Below are positions 51,830 through 63,971 of a stretch of DNA of 64,000 nt, piece after piece. The DNA lies in NCBI GenBank assembly GCA_963970005.1, contig CAXAMN010005191.1, positions 1-64,000 of the forward strand, read 5' to 3'. How positions within the stretch are numbered: the first letter of the stretch is position 1; each line of letters begins with the position of its first letter. Both the position numbers and the translations under genes were made by a program. Below the pieces are notes generated by a model. That model ran no database searches. It was not told the DNA's origin and saw nothing but the letters and a program-made list of their open reading frames with translations. The stretch comes from Durusdinium trenchii (taxonomy: Eukaryota > Sar > Dinophyceae > Suessiales > Symbiodiniaceae).

Positions 51830-52118
51830 CCTCTTCGCGAAAAAAAAAGATTACTTTCGCGAACCCCATGTTTAACTTTCGCGAACTTTCGCGAAGTATG
51901 ATCTTACATATTCAGAAGAAGTTCGGGTACATGGGTATATATAGTAGTTAAAGGAAGACTCTGATTTCCTTCTGAGCTGGTGGTCTGAAAAGATAACAGT
52001 CAGCAAACAAATAAGGGTCCCTTTACCTACAAATAACATACATGGTTACATCAACTTTCGCGAAAAACAAGATCACTTTCGCGAACCCTGTGTTTAACTT
52101 TCGCGATCTTTCGCCCGG
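51828..52118. repeat. Paired blocks of TTTCGCGAA motifs
   Basis: Two blocks of about 65 bp (51835-51897 and about 52054-52117) each hold four copies of TTTCGCGAA or a close variant in the same order, with AACCCCATGTTTAACTTTCG-like spacing. About 150 bases of ordinary sequence separate them. Confidence 0.75.
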
Positions 52119-53858
52119 TTGGTACTTAGTAACCGAAATGGCTGTTCCATATGAAACTCCTTTCATGGACCTTTAGATCGATGCCCGCATATACAGTAGA
52201 ATCGAGTCGCCAAACACGCTGCGAACCCACCGGAGAGCCAACGGGATGTGCAGGAGAAACATGTGAAACAATAATCATTTGTTCGCAGGTAAGAGGGCGC
52301 CGCGCCAAAAATATTTTGCGCAAACATGTCAATGTCTTTTTAATGTCAACAGCTGCGCTGGTACGATTGGAGAATGGAACTGAGGCGATGAAGCTGGGCA
52401 AGGGATTCTTTGACAGCACACGTTAGCGCACACTGTTCCTGCATGGCTGGCAAAAATCCTCTGGCAACGTGCTCCCCAACCAACACGTAATCACAACATC
52501 CCAACTCACGACACATCCGACATCACACCATCCATCCCGGCCATCCCAACACTTCACCCACATCGCAAGTCACCGAACATAACTTCATGACTCATGACAT
52601 ATAACTAAACACCAAATATATCCTCACCACTCACCACCACATAACCGATCAACATCTTCTTACAAATATATACACCATTTGCGAATTCTTCCTGTAGCTC
52701 TGCCACTAGCTCTGCCGAAGATTGCGTACAGTACAACTCCGATGTCATGCAAAAATTATGTACTGCTGAGGACCTGCAGGTGGACGTCGCCAGCTTGGAA
52801 CAACACGTGCAAGCTGTCTGTGCAGGGGGTGGGCCAAGCCAAGCCACAACTTTCCAAATACAGTATTTGCATCTTGAAGAGAAGCATTGTCTTTTTTGTG
52901 TTTCCTGTACCTTGCTCAACCGCTTTTGCTTGCAAATCTTGATCCCCTTGAGCCATTAGGGGACCCCAGAGCGCGATATACAGAATTCGGGGTGCTCCAA
53001 GAGTATCCATAAACCATCATAAGCCGCATAAAATCTGCTTTGTCAGGGCAAAGGTGACTAGAATATCAAAATAATGTTTCATGTCCAACAGGACTGTGCA
53101 ATCCGGGTCGCGGTTCACACCGGCCATGTGGTGCACAAGCCCATTGGTTTGGCACACACGATCTTCGGCACACAGCAACCCTGTCGCTTGCAGTCGCTCG
53201 TCCTTGGATTGAGGCTGAGATGAAATGGTATTTCTTGGCTTTTCAATGAAAGAACCGGGACTCGACACAGGTGATCCTCAAATGGATCCTCAACTTCACG
53301 CCGGCAACTACAGAAAAAAACTGCTCCAAGATCCTCCGTTGTGCAGGCGCATGAAGAGAAAACAGGGCGACGGGGTTGCAAAGGCGTTGGAGACATTGGT
53401 GCAGCACGGTATCCTCGAGGATAGCAAAAAAAAGGAAGGGGCACCCAGTGTCAGGCATTAGGGCTTCTGACAAGCCTCCACATCTCCACAAACGCGTTCC
53501 CTGGTGATGAGCTTTTGTGTCCCTGACGAGCCGAGGAGCGTCCAAACATAGGCACCGCCTGGAGGAAGGAGCCAGTGCAAAATAAATACTTCTGGCATCT
53601 TCTGGCGGAGAGCTCTCTGAGCAAGCAAGCGCTTCGGTTGCTCAGGTGCATCGATTCTGCCGTTCTTGGTGTTCTTCTATTTCATTCATGTCTGACCAAA
53701 TCATAATCATGTGGCAGTTGTCGATAGGTGGGCGGTTCTCGATTTTTTTTTTGCTCTGTTTTGGGCCTTGGGCGGTCCGAGACTCTAAGAGCCATTGAGC
53801 ATACGGAGCTTCAACAGTTTGACGATTCCAACAACGACTATATGCGCAGGTCCGCTGG
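52119..53858. other. Several open frames, no supported gene
   Basis: Overlapping frames at 52126-52426 (both strands) and 53017-53545 are moderately coding-like, but neither strand can be chosen. Phases across the best-looking splice sites do not agree. Confidence 0.35.
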
Positions 53859-53939
53859 GTGACGCACAACGATGGTATGGATGCGTTTTGTTTGTGTCGC
53901 GCTACTTACTCCATGCGGGAGGTGACACTCACCTTGACT

Positions 53940-54101
53940 GCATGTTGCCTGGTCATTGGCCAGCTACAGATCTCTAGAGGGGCGAGGGCGACACCGCAGT
54001 TGAGTTGGTTGGACTCACAGTCCAATGCCCTGGACGCGGCACCTGTCGATCTAGAATGTGAGGCAGTCCTGAGATTGCTTGCAGTCAAGGATGATGTCTA
54101 A
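53940..54101 (+). CDS. Possible C-terminal exon
   Basis: The plus frame reads RGARATPQLSWLDSQSNALD and APVDLECEAVLRLLAVKDDV then a stop at 54101. It is coding-like, with possible acceptors CTACAG or TCTCTAG just upstream. No other exon and no family recognised. Confidence 0.3.
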   Translation, partial: ACCLVIGQLQISRGARATPQLSWLDSQSNALDAAPVDLECEAVLRLLAVKDDV

Positions 54102-54199
54102 AGTGCGATCAATCTAGACAAGATAAGAAAGTGGTATTGAAATCATCCCAAAAACATCCCCAGGTAATTAACAGCAGCTACCACTACACGCTCTGCACT

Positions 54200-54347
54200 G
54201 TCAGCCACACTCAGTTAGTCAGGATCTACACTGTCAGCCACTCAGCCACTCAATCAGTTAAAAGGTCCTGCCAGCCACTCAACCACTCAGGCCTGTTCTC
54301 CTTCCAGCCACTCAGCCACTCAGGATCTTGAGTGGCTGAGTGGCTGG
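54200..54347. repeat. CAGCCACTCAGCCACTCA repeats ending in a 19-bp hairpin
   Basis: CAGCCACTC units recur about ten times. At 54304-54347 a perfect inverted repeat has 19-base arms (CCAGCCACTCAGCCACTCA) and a six-base GGATCT loop. Confidence 0.85.
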
Positions 54348-54349
54348 CA

Positions 54350-56040
54350 CGTGTAATCCAACATTGCAATTACCTTTGAGGTTAAATCCAAATCCTGGTA
54401 TCCCCTACAAGCATCTGGTAAAGCTCCAAAGCATGTACTGTAGGTGAGTGGGAACATCGCAGTTTTTGCATGGCCACACTTAGCTGAGGGGAACAAGTGA
54501 ACTGCAATGTAACTGAGCTACGGGCTATGGTGAACTTTTGAGGGACAACGATTGTCGGACAACGTCTAAATATGTTCCTCGGCCTACGCTTGGGGAGTGA
54601 TACACTCTGCCTATCCTATAACCCCACATCAGTCTTAGGCAACCTCCCCTGGAAGACCTGCTGAGGCCCAAACATGCTAATTGTTGCCAATGTCAGTGCT
54701 GCATAGCGCTATGCCATACCATATGCAGCGGCATTTTGTCAAATATTGAATCTGAGGCAGCGCAAAACATTCTGTGGATCTCAGCAGTGAATGGTTTGAA
54801 CGCTCCAACAAAGAGTGCTTGCACTCTGAACATCTGTGAATGCAGAGAGTTTAGAGGCTTGCCTTGCTGGAACTGTTGGCATGAAACATTGTCGTAAGGA
54901 TTCTAGGCGATCTGCAGCCAGCACCAACTTTGTAGCCAAATAGTTAAATGTGTATGGAGTGCAATGCTTTGAGCTTTCTAGCACTTCTCTAGAGCAGTGA
55001 AAATCCAATGCATCAACGGATGAACAATACACTGTAATTACAGTCACGGTAATTACAGTAAATGCATTTAAATTAAAGGCAAACTGTTCAACTGTCAACT
55101 CAAAACGACACAAACAGTGAACATTCGTCCGGGGGGACGGGTGAAGTTAAAGCATACATTTTGATCACATACTGCACAGCACTGCCCTCTGACTGATCTC
55201 CACTTTTACTCAACTTGCTTCTGTTTGTGAAACGACATTTCTTGTGACGCTTACTTCTTCCTCACGACCTTCCTCTTTGCCGGGTGGAAGGCGAAGTGAG
55301 CACCTGCAAAGCAAGCATGGAACTCATGTCTGTCACAAAGTTTTCTTCAAACAAAGCAAATGAGGTGTCAACACTAGAGCTTGAATCTGATTCAAATGCA
55401 AGCCGCACGCTGAAAGAAAGAACTGCTGTAGTCGAACCACATGCACAATGCGTGCAACATCAACTGTCGTGTGTCAAAGCAATTGGTCAATTTTGTACGC
55501 GGCGACTCCACCAAACTCAAGATGTCTCGAGATTCATCCTCTTGTATACTTGGAGAATTCAGTGTTTAATTTCCCTTGCATGCCCCCAAACAACGCATTC
55601 AGCCACGGTGTCGCTCTTTTCCTGCTAGAGGCAGGTCACAAAGCTGTGACTACACTTATTTTGTTCAACCTTCATTGCCGGCACCTTTACCCGTGTACAC
55701 TTGCAATCTGGGCTGCAACTTCTTCAGCAAGCGATAGGCCAATGTACCCACACGTGCCTGGCACAGACCGATGATACCAATGGAAACGAAATGGCCTCCA
55801 GAAACTGATTCGGAAGGAATAATGTATGATTAACATGGCAAAAGAATCAGCAGCGACAAAATGGTTTGGGCACATCTCTTTTGGAGGGCCTTGCCAATTG
55901 ATGTCATGGAACCAAATCCCTCACGCTCACGCTTTAGACAAGCCCCACGAGACAATTGCTTTAAGGCCGGTCCATCCAGGAATTGCGAATCTAAAAACAC
56001 TCTCAATGCTCCAGGGCAAAAAGGGGCAAGGTGCGCACGT
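54350..56040. other. No gene recognised
   Basis: Short open frames only; no repeats of note beyond a small ACAGT/TTACAGT cluster near 55030-55060. Confidence 0.4.
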
Positions 56041-56057
56041 CAGGTGGACAAGAACTC

Positions 56058-56148
56058 GAGCACCACAAAAGCCATTGAATTTGAGGCGCACCTTGTTGGG
56101 TCCATGAAGCACCAACAAATCACCCTTCTTGCTGACATTGACCTCCAG
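56058..56148 (-). CDS. Possible exon
   Basis: After TTTGCCAG the minus frame encodes LEVNVSKKGDLLVLHGPNKV then RLKFNGF, coding-like and with possible GT donors. No family recognised. Confidence 0.3.
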
Positions 56149-56864
56149 CTGGCAAATGGTCGAAACATGTTGCAACTGGTTCCATCACACATGCAGGTGG
56201 CCTTGAGTGGAGCTCTATTGATCCTATTATGAGCAAGCCCAAGGTGACATTGTCAATTGCATAGCTCTCTTTCTTTATTCAAACCTGCGGTTGCTCACAG
56301 CTTTCCAATTGTTTGTCAGCAAATTAAAAAATATTCACTTGTTCAGTCCGCGCAGCTAGATAGGCTAGGACCAGGACCTAGGACATACACACATCAATCA
56401 GCTTGGGGCAATCTTGTCCAGCCTGCCTGAATGTCTGGATCCCTTTTGACATATTCGGTTATGTCAATCACTTTTGCACCAACCCCAAGGCGGGCCTGGC
56501 GACAATGTTGTTTGACGGGAAATTTCTTTGGGCAGGACGACGACGACAATTGAGCAGGTTTCCCCCTAATCTTCTCACAGCAATGGCGCAATGGCCGACT
56601 TCTTCAGTCTCAATGGTACAGCAATTAGTGGCAAACAGGAGACGCTGAGGTTGTGTGTCAGAAGCTCCATGTGAGTAGACCTTGTTGAAGATTCCTATTC
56701 AAAACAACAACCGCACACAAACGAACAGCTGTGAATAAGCAATCCTTGCATACTATGAGCCTTTACAAAGCACTGACCACAATGCGGCTCGACAGCACCT
56801 TCAAGAAGGGGGGCCTTGGGCTCCCAGTAAGCTTTTACGCCTGCAAACATCTGAAATCCATAAA

Positions 56865-57025
56865 GGCTAAAACAACTAGGAACAAGAAGCTACTAGGGGC
56901 TCCTGGCATCGCAACTAGGAGCAAGGACGCTACTAGGGGCTCCTGGCCTACTACTAGGAGCAAGGACGCTACTCTGGGCTCCTGGCCTTACTACTAGGAG
57001 CAAGAACGCTACTAGGAGCTCTTTT
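56865..57025. repeat. CTAGTAGC-family minisatellite (inverted orientation)
   Basis: Four to five units of GCTACTAGGGGCTCCTGGC followed by CTACTAGGAGCAAGGAC, at about 40-45 bp spacing. This is the clearest tandem form of the dispersed family, in the opposite orientation to 9920-10008 and 13785-13862. Confidence 0.85.
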
Positions 57026-57600
57026 TCCTTTAGACCTCTGTTCTTCTAGGCCGTGGGGGAGGATGGGGCGAGTAAGATTCTTAGGCCAAAGTCTTGGTAT
57101 ATAATTTGCTTCACTGGATGCTGCTGGATGCTTGCTGCACCAAGTAGCATCACTGGGACAAACCAATGGCTCTATGATTTGAAAGGCAAGAAACCATGTT
57201 TGTTAGGAGAAGTTGGGAGTACGCAGGACCAGCATAGAGTAGTCAAAGTCAAGGATTGATAAAATGCTAGAGCTGAACAGTCTGTTCGTGGCTCAAGTTA
57301 CAAGAAGCTGCCGCAGTACCTCTTCCCTCAAGGATGATCTGAACGGCAAAGCCTCTAGTTCTTTCCTGCCAAGCACTTCCGATTTGACACTAGGGCCCGG
57401 TCTACGCCAGAGCCTTGCCTTGTTCCAAAGAATAAAAGCACCAGCGTTGTTTCACGCACCCACTGCTTGACGTAGCGGGTTCCCAATCTAATGATCCATA
57501 TCCAACCGTAGATTGGGATGTTTTCCAGCTACTTGTAGATGCATGTACCATCCAAGTCTGCCGCTTTTGTTGCACCCTAAGCAGACTTGCAACAACTTAC

Positions 57601-59162
57601 TATAGAAGTGTCGCTGTCTGCATTCATTGAACCAAGTCTTGTGAGGCATATCACGTATCTGCTCGTCAGTCTCATGCCATCAACCGCTGCAAATACCGTC
57701 TGCATGCACATACTGGCACATACACGTATGAAGGCACCAAAACAAAGGTACGAGGAGTATGCCTGTCTGCGGCAATGCTTACCACGGCATTGAGTGTTTG
57801 GCAATCTACAGTTTGCTAGCAGCAAATAATGATGAGGACACCCAGTCAGACCTCTCCTTGGCATAGTTGTCTATGGTCCTTGCTTCTCTTGCCCGAGGAT
57901 CGGTCGCACCCACAAGTACAGTGTCACCAGTCTTCGGGCTGCGGTTGTGGTAGTACGTCAAAGGACCTTGAAGTAAACTCTTGGCAGGGCCATGGCCAAC
58001 GGCCAACAGCCTCTTTTGCATGTGTCAGTTCGCATAAACCGTTGAGTTTGGTTGCTCTCCCTATTCGTCGACCAAAGAGTTATCTAAGCAACCCATTCTT
58101 GTCTCAAGTCTACGAGTACTGTAATCCTATTTCCCTGTTTGGGATGCATACAGTACTGGGTGTCATTTGTTTGCACGCTGGGTTTAGGTCTGTAGCCTCC
58201 TGAACCCCACTGGTTCAGGAACAAACCGGTAAACCTGTGAATCCCTGGGCCTTTCTTGGCCCTATTGACCGACCCACAGCGATCTGGTGAGGGCAACACA
58301 TGCAAAAACCGTTGATACTCACATACGAAAAAGCGCCGAGCATCAATAGTGAACAGCTACAAGCAGCGTGTTCATCAAGAGAGAAAGGATTAAGGTCAGG
58401 AAAAACTGTCTGGGTGCAAAATCCTTCAGCCCAGGGTTCCGCTGTTTGGCCTCTCCCATGGGTGGAATGTCCAACAAGTCATCACCTTGACTTGAGGTGG
58501 CTTCACCTCCTCTGTTGGTGAACCAATGGCGCTTGAGGACGTGGAGGGACTCTATCTTCTACAAAGGTCGCGTGTCTCATGTTTGGACTCGCTGCGGATT
58601 GCCCGTCCACACTTTGGTTTGTGTAGGATTCGTATGGGCTTGCACGTAAGAATACCACTCTCTCTCTCTCTAATTCACCCTAGCTGTCGACCCCTTTGTT
58701 GACTTTGTGTTCTTGATGGATCAAGAGTTGAGTCGCCCTGTGTGTTGTTGTGCCTGGTTTGGCGTTTTCGCTTTACATCCCTTGGGTTCAGAACTTCTTT
58801 CCCCGCCACCCTCCACCAAGAAATTCTGAACAATTGCTGGAGCAGCCAGAATCTGTCGAACACTCAGGTGCATGCCTTTTTTGCTGAGCGTTCAGGGAGT
58901 GTGGTCCCCTCTGCAGGAAACCCTTGTCCTGCTCTGCTTGACCAAAGCCCTGGGCTGGGAAGGTGGGCAGGATTGATCAAGCGTTTTGAGCATTGAAAAT
59001 GCTGCCGCTGAGTGCAAGTGGTGATGGTGGTTTGGGTCCACACACTTGGTGGGTTGTGTAAACCTGGGAGTAAGCTAGGTGAATTTGTAGAGGACGCCTG
59101 GCAAATGCCTGTGCTGACTTCTCACTCGGATTCCATTCCATGCCTATGTGGTTCTGCTTGAT
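57601..59162 (-). CDS. Unrecognised multi-exon gene, three supported exons
   Basis: Exon 57842-58010 (169 bases) encodes LLAVGHGPAKSLLQGPLTYY, HNRSPKTGDTVLVGATDPRA and REARTIDNYAKERSDW between GAG|GCTG and TGG|GTGTCC. It joins in phase to exon 57601-57699 (99 bases: TVFAAVDGMRLTSRYVICLT...NADSDTSI), which starts after ATGCAG and ends with a strong ATA|GTAAGT donor. Upstream, exon 59098-59162 (65 bases) encodes IKQNHIGMEWNPSEKSAQAF-AR between CTCAG and a GC donor. A further Glu/Asp/Pro-rich frame at about 58400-58520 may be another exon. The frame and phase agreement make a real gene likely. The family is not recognised. Confidence 0.5.
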
Positions 59163-59169
59163 CTGAGGA

Positions 59170-61070
59170 AAGTGATGTCTGTGCTGAAACTTTCTTTGAC
59201 AGCTTGAGCTTCTGTCGAAGCCAAACACTTGCTTTGACTCAGTGCATGCACTCTTGTGCCTGCTAGCGGCTCACCTTTTGTGCCTGCAAACTCTTTGCCG
59301 AGAGGCATGTGGGCTGCTATGCGGAGTCAATTTTCTGGAAGAGACCTTTAGCCCTGTTCTTAGCTTGCTTCTCACCCAATTGTGACATTGGCTATGGGCG
59401 GGGAATGCTCCTCAGCCGCCGACAATCTTTCAATTGCGAGCAATTAAATAAGGCTCCTCAAACAAGGCTCTATTATATAAATGGACCCTTAGCTAGAGTC
59501 TCATCATAGTGTATGTCCTATCCTTGGCCCTCTAATGCTTTTTCCTGATCTTTCCTGTGCTTCCGCTTTCTTTCTCAACACCCAGCAATCAATACGCAAG
59601 GCTCCAAAACCATTGAATGATTTGTCACATGAAGGGTTGCTTCAAAGCACGGAAGTGCCTGGCGAACTGGGTACCCCTTCAGATGAAGGACAAGCCAACC
59701 AACAGCAGAATAAACATCAAACAATCGCAAACTTCCATCTCACCAAAAAGGATACTGGAAAACCAAGAAACTCACAGGACATGCATTCCCTGCACTTTGT
59801 CAATGATACAGAAGCTTAATCCAGAAAATCCAACAGGGTCTTCAAGAATCAAGTGGACAACAACACAAACCCTGAAGACCGAAGTTGGCCAAGGAGCTGC
59901 GCTGCTCATCTCGGTAGAAGTATTCAGCTCCGAGACCACAAACAACGCCGGGATATTTCCGAAACTGCATCAAATACGGGCGAGGGTTGTAGGGTTCCTG
60001 TGCGGGAAAGTGACATCATCACAAGACATTTTTTCTGTTAAAACACTGTATAAATACGAATGACCATTTTGGTATTCGTTGAGCGACAAACTCCCGTGGC
60101 AGGCACATGCCAGCAATATCTTGCGTGGGCATATCGGTGAGGCACGCCACAAGAAATCCAATACGGATCTTTTGTCAGGATATGGTCTCACAAAGGGACA
60201 ACAAAAATTTACCCGGAGATATTTCTTGGGTGAGATATCCTTTTGGTTGGCAGGGAGGTTCCCAGCAGTGCAGTCCCTCAAAGCCCAGCTATCAAAATCC
60301 AAAGAAATCCATGAGACCACTAAAAACAAACCATCTAAACCAAGCCAACCCGCAACCAAACGCCAGCCCAAAGACTCACAAGCCATAAAGTCAAAAGCCA
60401 CAGAAGCACCAAAAGCCAACAGCCACAGTAGCCTTCAACCAAAAAAAGAGTAGGCCATCAAAAGCGAAAGCCACTTGACAGTACATCAAAAGCCACAAAA
60501 GCCACACGCCCCAGACTCAGAAACCAAAGAAACCACCAAAAACCATAACAAACTGCCAACAGCTAGGCCCAAAACACAAAGACCACCACGAGCAACAAAA
60601 CTTCTCCTCCAGACAGAAAACCTGAGAAAGAAACTCCAAAAGGCTTGCTCTGAAACTGTATATGCAGTATGAATTTATATATATATTATATATGTATAAC
60701 TATTATAGGTATGTTAAATAAGTATATAAATGTTAAAAAAAAATAAACTTCTGCAATAATTGTCAGCAATGCTCAAAAAACATTGACATGTCATGCCGTT
60801 CACGAGTTGAAACAGCTGGTTTCACACTCATTTCACAAAGCGTTATGGCATAAGCAACTGCTTGGATCGCGTCTCTAAAGCAATAACAATTGTTATAAGT
60901 TATGACTATAATGCAGAGGTAGGATTAATAACCCCCCCATAGTTAAACCGAGCCCGCACAGCCTCGCAAATGCACCCAAATTGAAAGTAGTATTGGAGCT
61001 AAATTCCCCCCCAGTAGTGCACTTGTCATCTAGAACCCCCCAATTAAACCGAGCCAGACAACCCAGAAAA
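59170..61070. other. No gene recognised; A/C-rich repeats
   Basis: 60290-60620 is rich in CAAAAGCCA-type units that keep a Lys/Pro/Thr plus frame open. 60935-61065 contains two copies of ACCCCCC...TTAAACCGAGCC about 100 bases apart. Confidence 0.4.
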
Positions 61071-61283
61071 AAATATATATAACTATTTGTTTTTGATTGT
61101 TGGATCAACTAACTGGATTTATTGGTCATGGTGCAACTACCATCATCATGAACCATGCTGCTCATCTCTATTTAATCATGCTGCTCACCTCTCCCAAAAA
61201 ATGCTGCTCATCTTTTTTCAACTCATTGGAAGGTCTTTGCTCACTCATGGCTTAGCCTTTCTGATACTTCTTACGCTCTCTCC

Positions 61284-63971
61284 TCATCCAGTACGCAAGG
61301 CACTTAGCCTCATTGCACCTGAGACAGCCTGATTGAAATCTACATGATGGGCAAATCCCAATAGCTCTACCCAACACCTTGGCCATCTGCACATGGTACT
61401 CATGGGGGAGCTCACTAATTTGGATTGTTTTTTCTCATCCAGACATTCTGCCTGCTTCATCAAAGCAGTCAGCTCCTCGTTCATTTTCATCCTGGCCAGC
61501 TGACGCTGTTTCTGCGTCTGGTCCAAGCTCTTCTTGCCCAGCTGCCTCAGTTTCTCATCAGCAAGCTCCTGATCCTTTTGACCTCAGCTCACTGGCCAAC
61601 TGCTCGGTGAATTTCTCCAGTCCTTACATTGAAAGCAGTTCATTCCCCATCAAAAAAACTTATTCCCCATTGCGCACAACACAAAGCATGGCTGAGACAC
61701 TGGTTTGCCACGCAAAGGCCAGTATGAAAGCATATCCAGCTGACGCAGGGCCATAGGCAAGGTGGTGGCTCATCTCACTCTCCATGAAGCTCAACACGAA
61801 ATGGCCACACATGTTGCTAGACAAGGGCTGGCGAACCTTGTCATTCTCTCTCCTCAGTGGTGGGCCATTGACAAGGGCCTCATCAATGCACTTACAAGTC
61901 AACATCTTGCCCAAGATCTCCTCAGCCATAGCCACACAGTCCTAATGCATATTCTCACAATCTCATGCTCAGTGCCATCTATTTCTCATCTGGAGCTCCC
62001 TACCACTGTCATAATGCATGATTTTCTTTCTGAGCTTGTCACCACAGGACACAAGAAGACTTTGTCCTTGCCCTTCATCTCATACACCAATGCCGCAAGC
62101 CTCATGGTTCACCTCAGCCTTCTCATTGACCAAGCACCAAAGAAGCTGTGGAAAGAGCATGGTGGCGCCATCCACTTGCCCCAGCTGCTTGCTCATGGCT
62201 TTGTACTGAGCAGCAGCCATCCATAAATCATGGTCTGAGGAGGGCACTTGCTACCAAGCACTTCCACTTGGTCCCATGACTCATGCTCATCTACATCTTC
62301 TCCAATGGTTCCAGCCTCAAGCAGAACCTCTTCTTTATGCTGAGTCAACTGTGGCCGCTCCCACTTCTTGCTGGCCTCATGTGGCTGAATCTCTTGCAAA
62401 TGCTCTTTTTTGACCCATACAAGCTTGGCTGACACATTCTTATTGACCTCATCAAGGAAGACCTGCCAATGGTCGTTAGTCTCCACCTCCCTGACAGTTC
62501 CTCGTCTGCCAGGACTCGTGCCTGCCGTGTCTTTCGCCGCGCAAAACACTCGAGGTGGCACTGGTTGCTTCATCTGCCTTGCCCTCATCTGAGGTTCCTC
62601 CATTGCTGGGGGCAATGGAGTAGCATCTGCTGGCGCATTGGCCTTCTCAGCCATATCTTTTTCTTTCACCAATGCCAGAGCTGCTTTCTTTACCTCATCC
62701 TTCTTTTTGGCCAATGCTTGGGATGCAGGTGTCCAAATTTTGGTGCTGGGCACCATTTGTTGCAGCCTCACGCCTGCTCTTGCTTTGCAAGGTGGCTCTG
62801 ATTTGTTCTCTCTCATCAGCATCCAATTTCTTCTTTGCCTGATTCCTCAACTTTTTCTGAGCTCGCTTTTCTCTGAGCTTATCCCTCTTTTCCTTGCCCT
62901 TGGCGCTCATGCCTGTCTCTTGCTTAGCAAGCTGCCTTTTCAACTCTAGTGAGAGTTGAAAGTGACCAGCCTGCACCCATTCTGGTTGGTGTGCCTCATC
63001 CAGGTCCATCAGTGTAGCTCCAATCAATGAGGAACCTCATTCCCACCATTCTTGATCCGTGCCAGTCGACCTTTCAACCAATCTTGGCTGACCCTGCTGC
63101 TGCCAATGGGCATGTTCTTGCACCATTCCTCATTCTGCTCATCCTGGTACTTCAGAGATCCATCCTTCTGGGGCATGTGCTCCATGGCTTCATCCATCAC
63201 AGCAGCCATATCTCTGATGCTCATTTTGTATTGTTCTGATCGCCCTGGTTCATCCTTCTCATCTTCTCTGCTCCTTGTTTCATCCTCATGTCTACAGCCC
63301 TTTTTCCTTTGGACTTGAACTCATTGCTGAAATCTGTGTCCGTCAACTGTAATGCGCTGGTCATTGTTGCCATGACACTGCATGGCACTTGATGGCTGCC
63401 TCACATCTGCTTGGAACGCAGCCCCGAAACAGTCCCGCTGCCACAAGCTCATTGGATACTTTTGGCCTGATCCCTCACCTGCCAGGCCATCAAAACAGAG
63501 TCCATGTTTGAGCTTGGTGGGCTCATGACAGAGAAATGCCGGAACAGATCAGACTCAGCTTTTCTCAACCTCCTCCATACCCTTTGTCCCATGTACACAG
63601 AGGATTCTGATTCAATCCATTCATCGTCCTTAGAAATGTTATCAATGACCACTCCAGGCAAGACGTGGCCAACAGGCTGGCATGGCTCATCACTCAAGAG
63701 GCTGAACCATCCTGTCACAAGCTTGATGCGCTTCAAATGTGATCCGGTACTTATCCACATTGACTTCCCTCATGGTGGTGAGGTGGGTCTTGCCTGCCTT
63801 AAGAGGTGCTGGCTCATGGAAAGTCTCATCTGCTGCCTCAGCTCTCGCCACCTCATCTTGCAAGGGCCATGCAGCTTTCTCTCTGGCACCCTGAAGCAGC
63901 TGCTCTCTGATCTCTTGCCTATGCACTGACACCTTCTTTGCTGATGTCCTCAGCTCAAACCCAGCAAGCAC
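61284..63971 (-). pseudogene. Decayed coding region with a C48 (Ulp1-like) protease motif
   Basis: Consecutive minus-strand open pieces change frame at least five times: 63690-63971, 63449-63760, 63024-63224, 62695-63027, 62193-62822, then short pieces to 61284. They keep a consistent Lys/Glu/Ala-rich composition, as expected of one large intronless reading frame broken by indels and stops. A piece near 61805 reads SSNMCGHFVLSFMESE, which resembles the catalytic-cysteine block of Ulp1/SENP-type peptidases. An N-terminal Lys-rich segment (SAKGKEKRDKLREKRAQKK) may be nuclear. It probably continues past 64000. Origin as a mobile-element gene or retrocopy is possible but unproven. Confidence 0.5.

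Noticed and set aside
52289-52352. 64-base intron with GTAAGA...CAACAG on the plus strand
   Set aside because: The reading frame required by the downstream segment has a stop just before the donor, so the two sides do not join.
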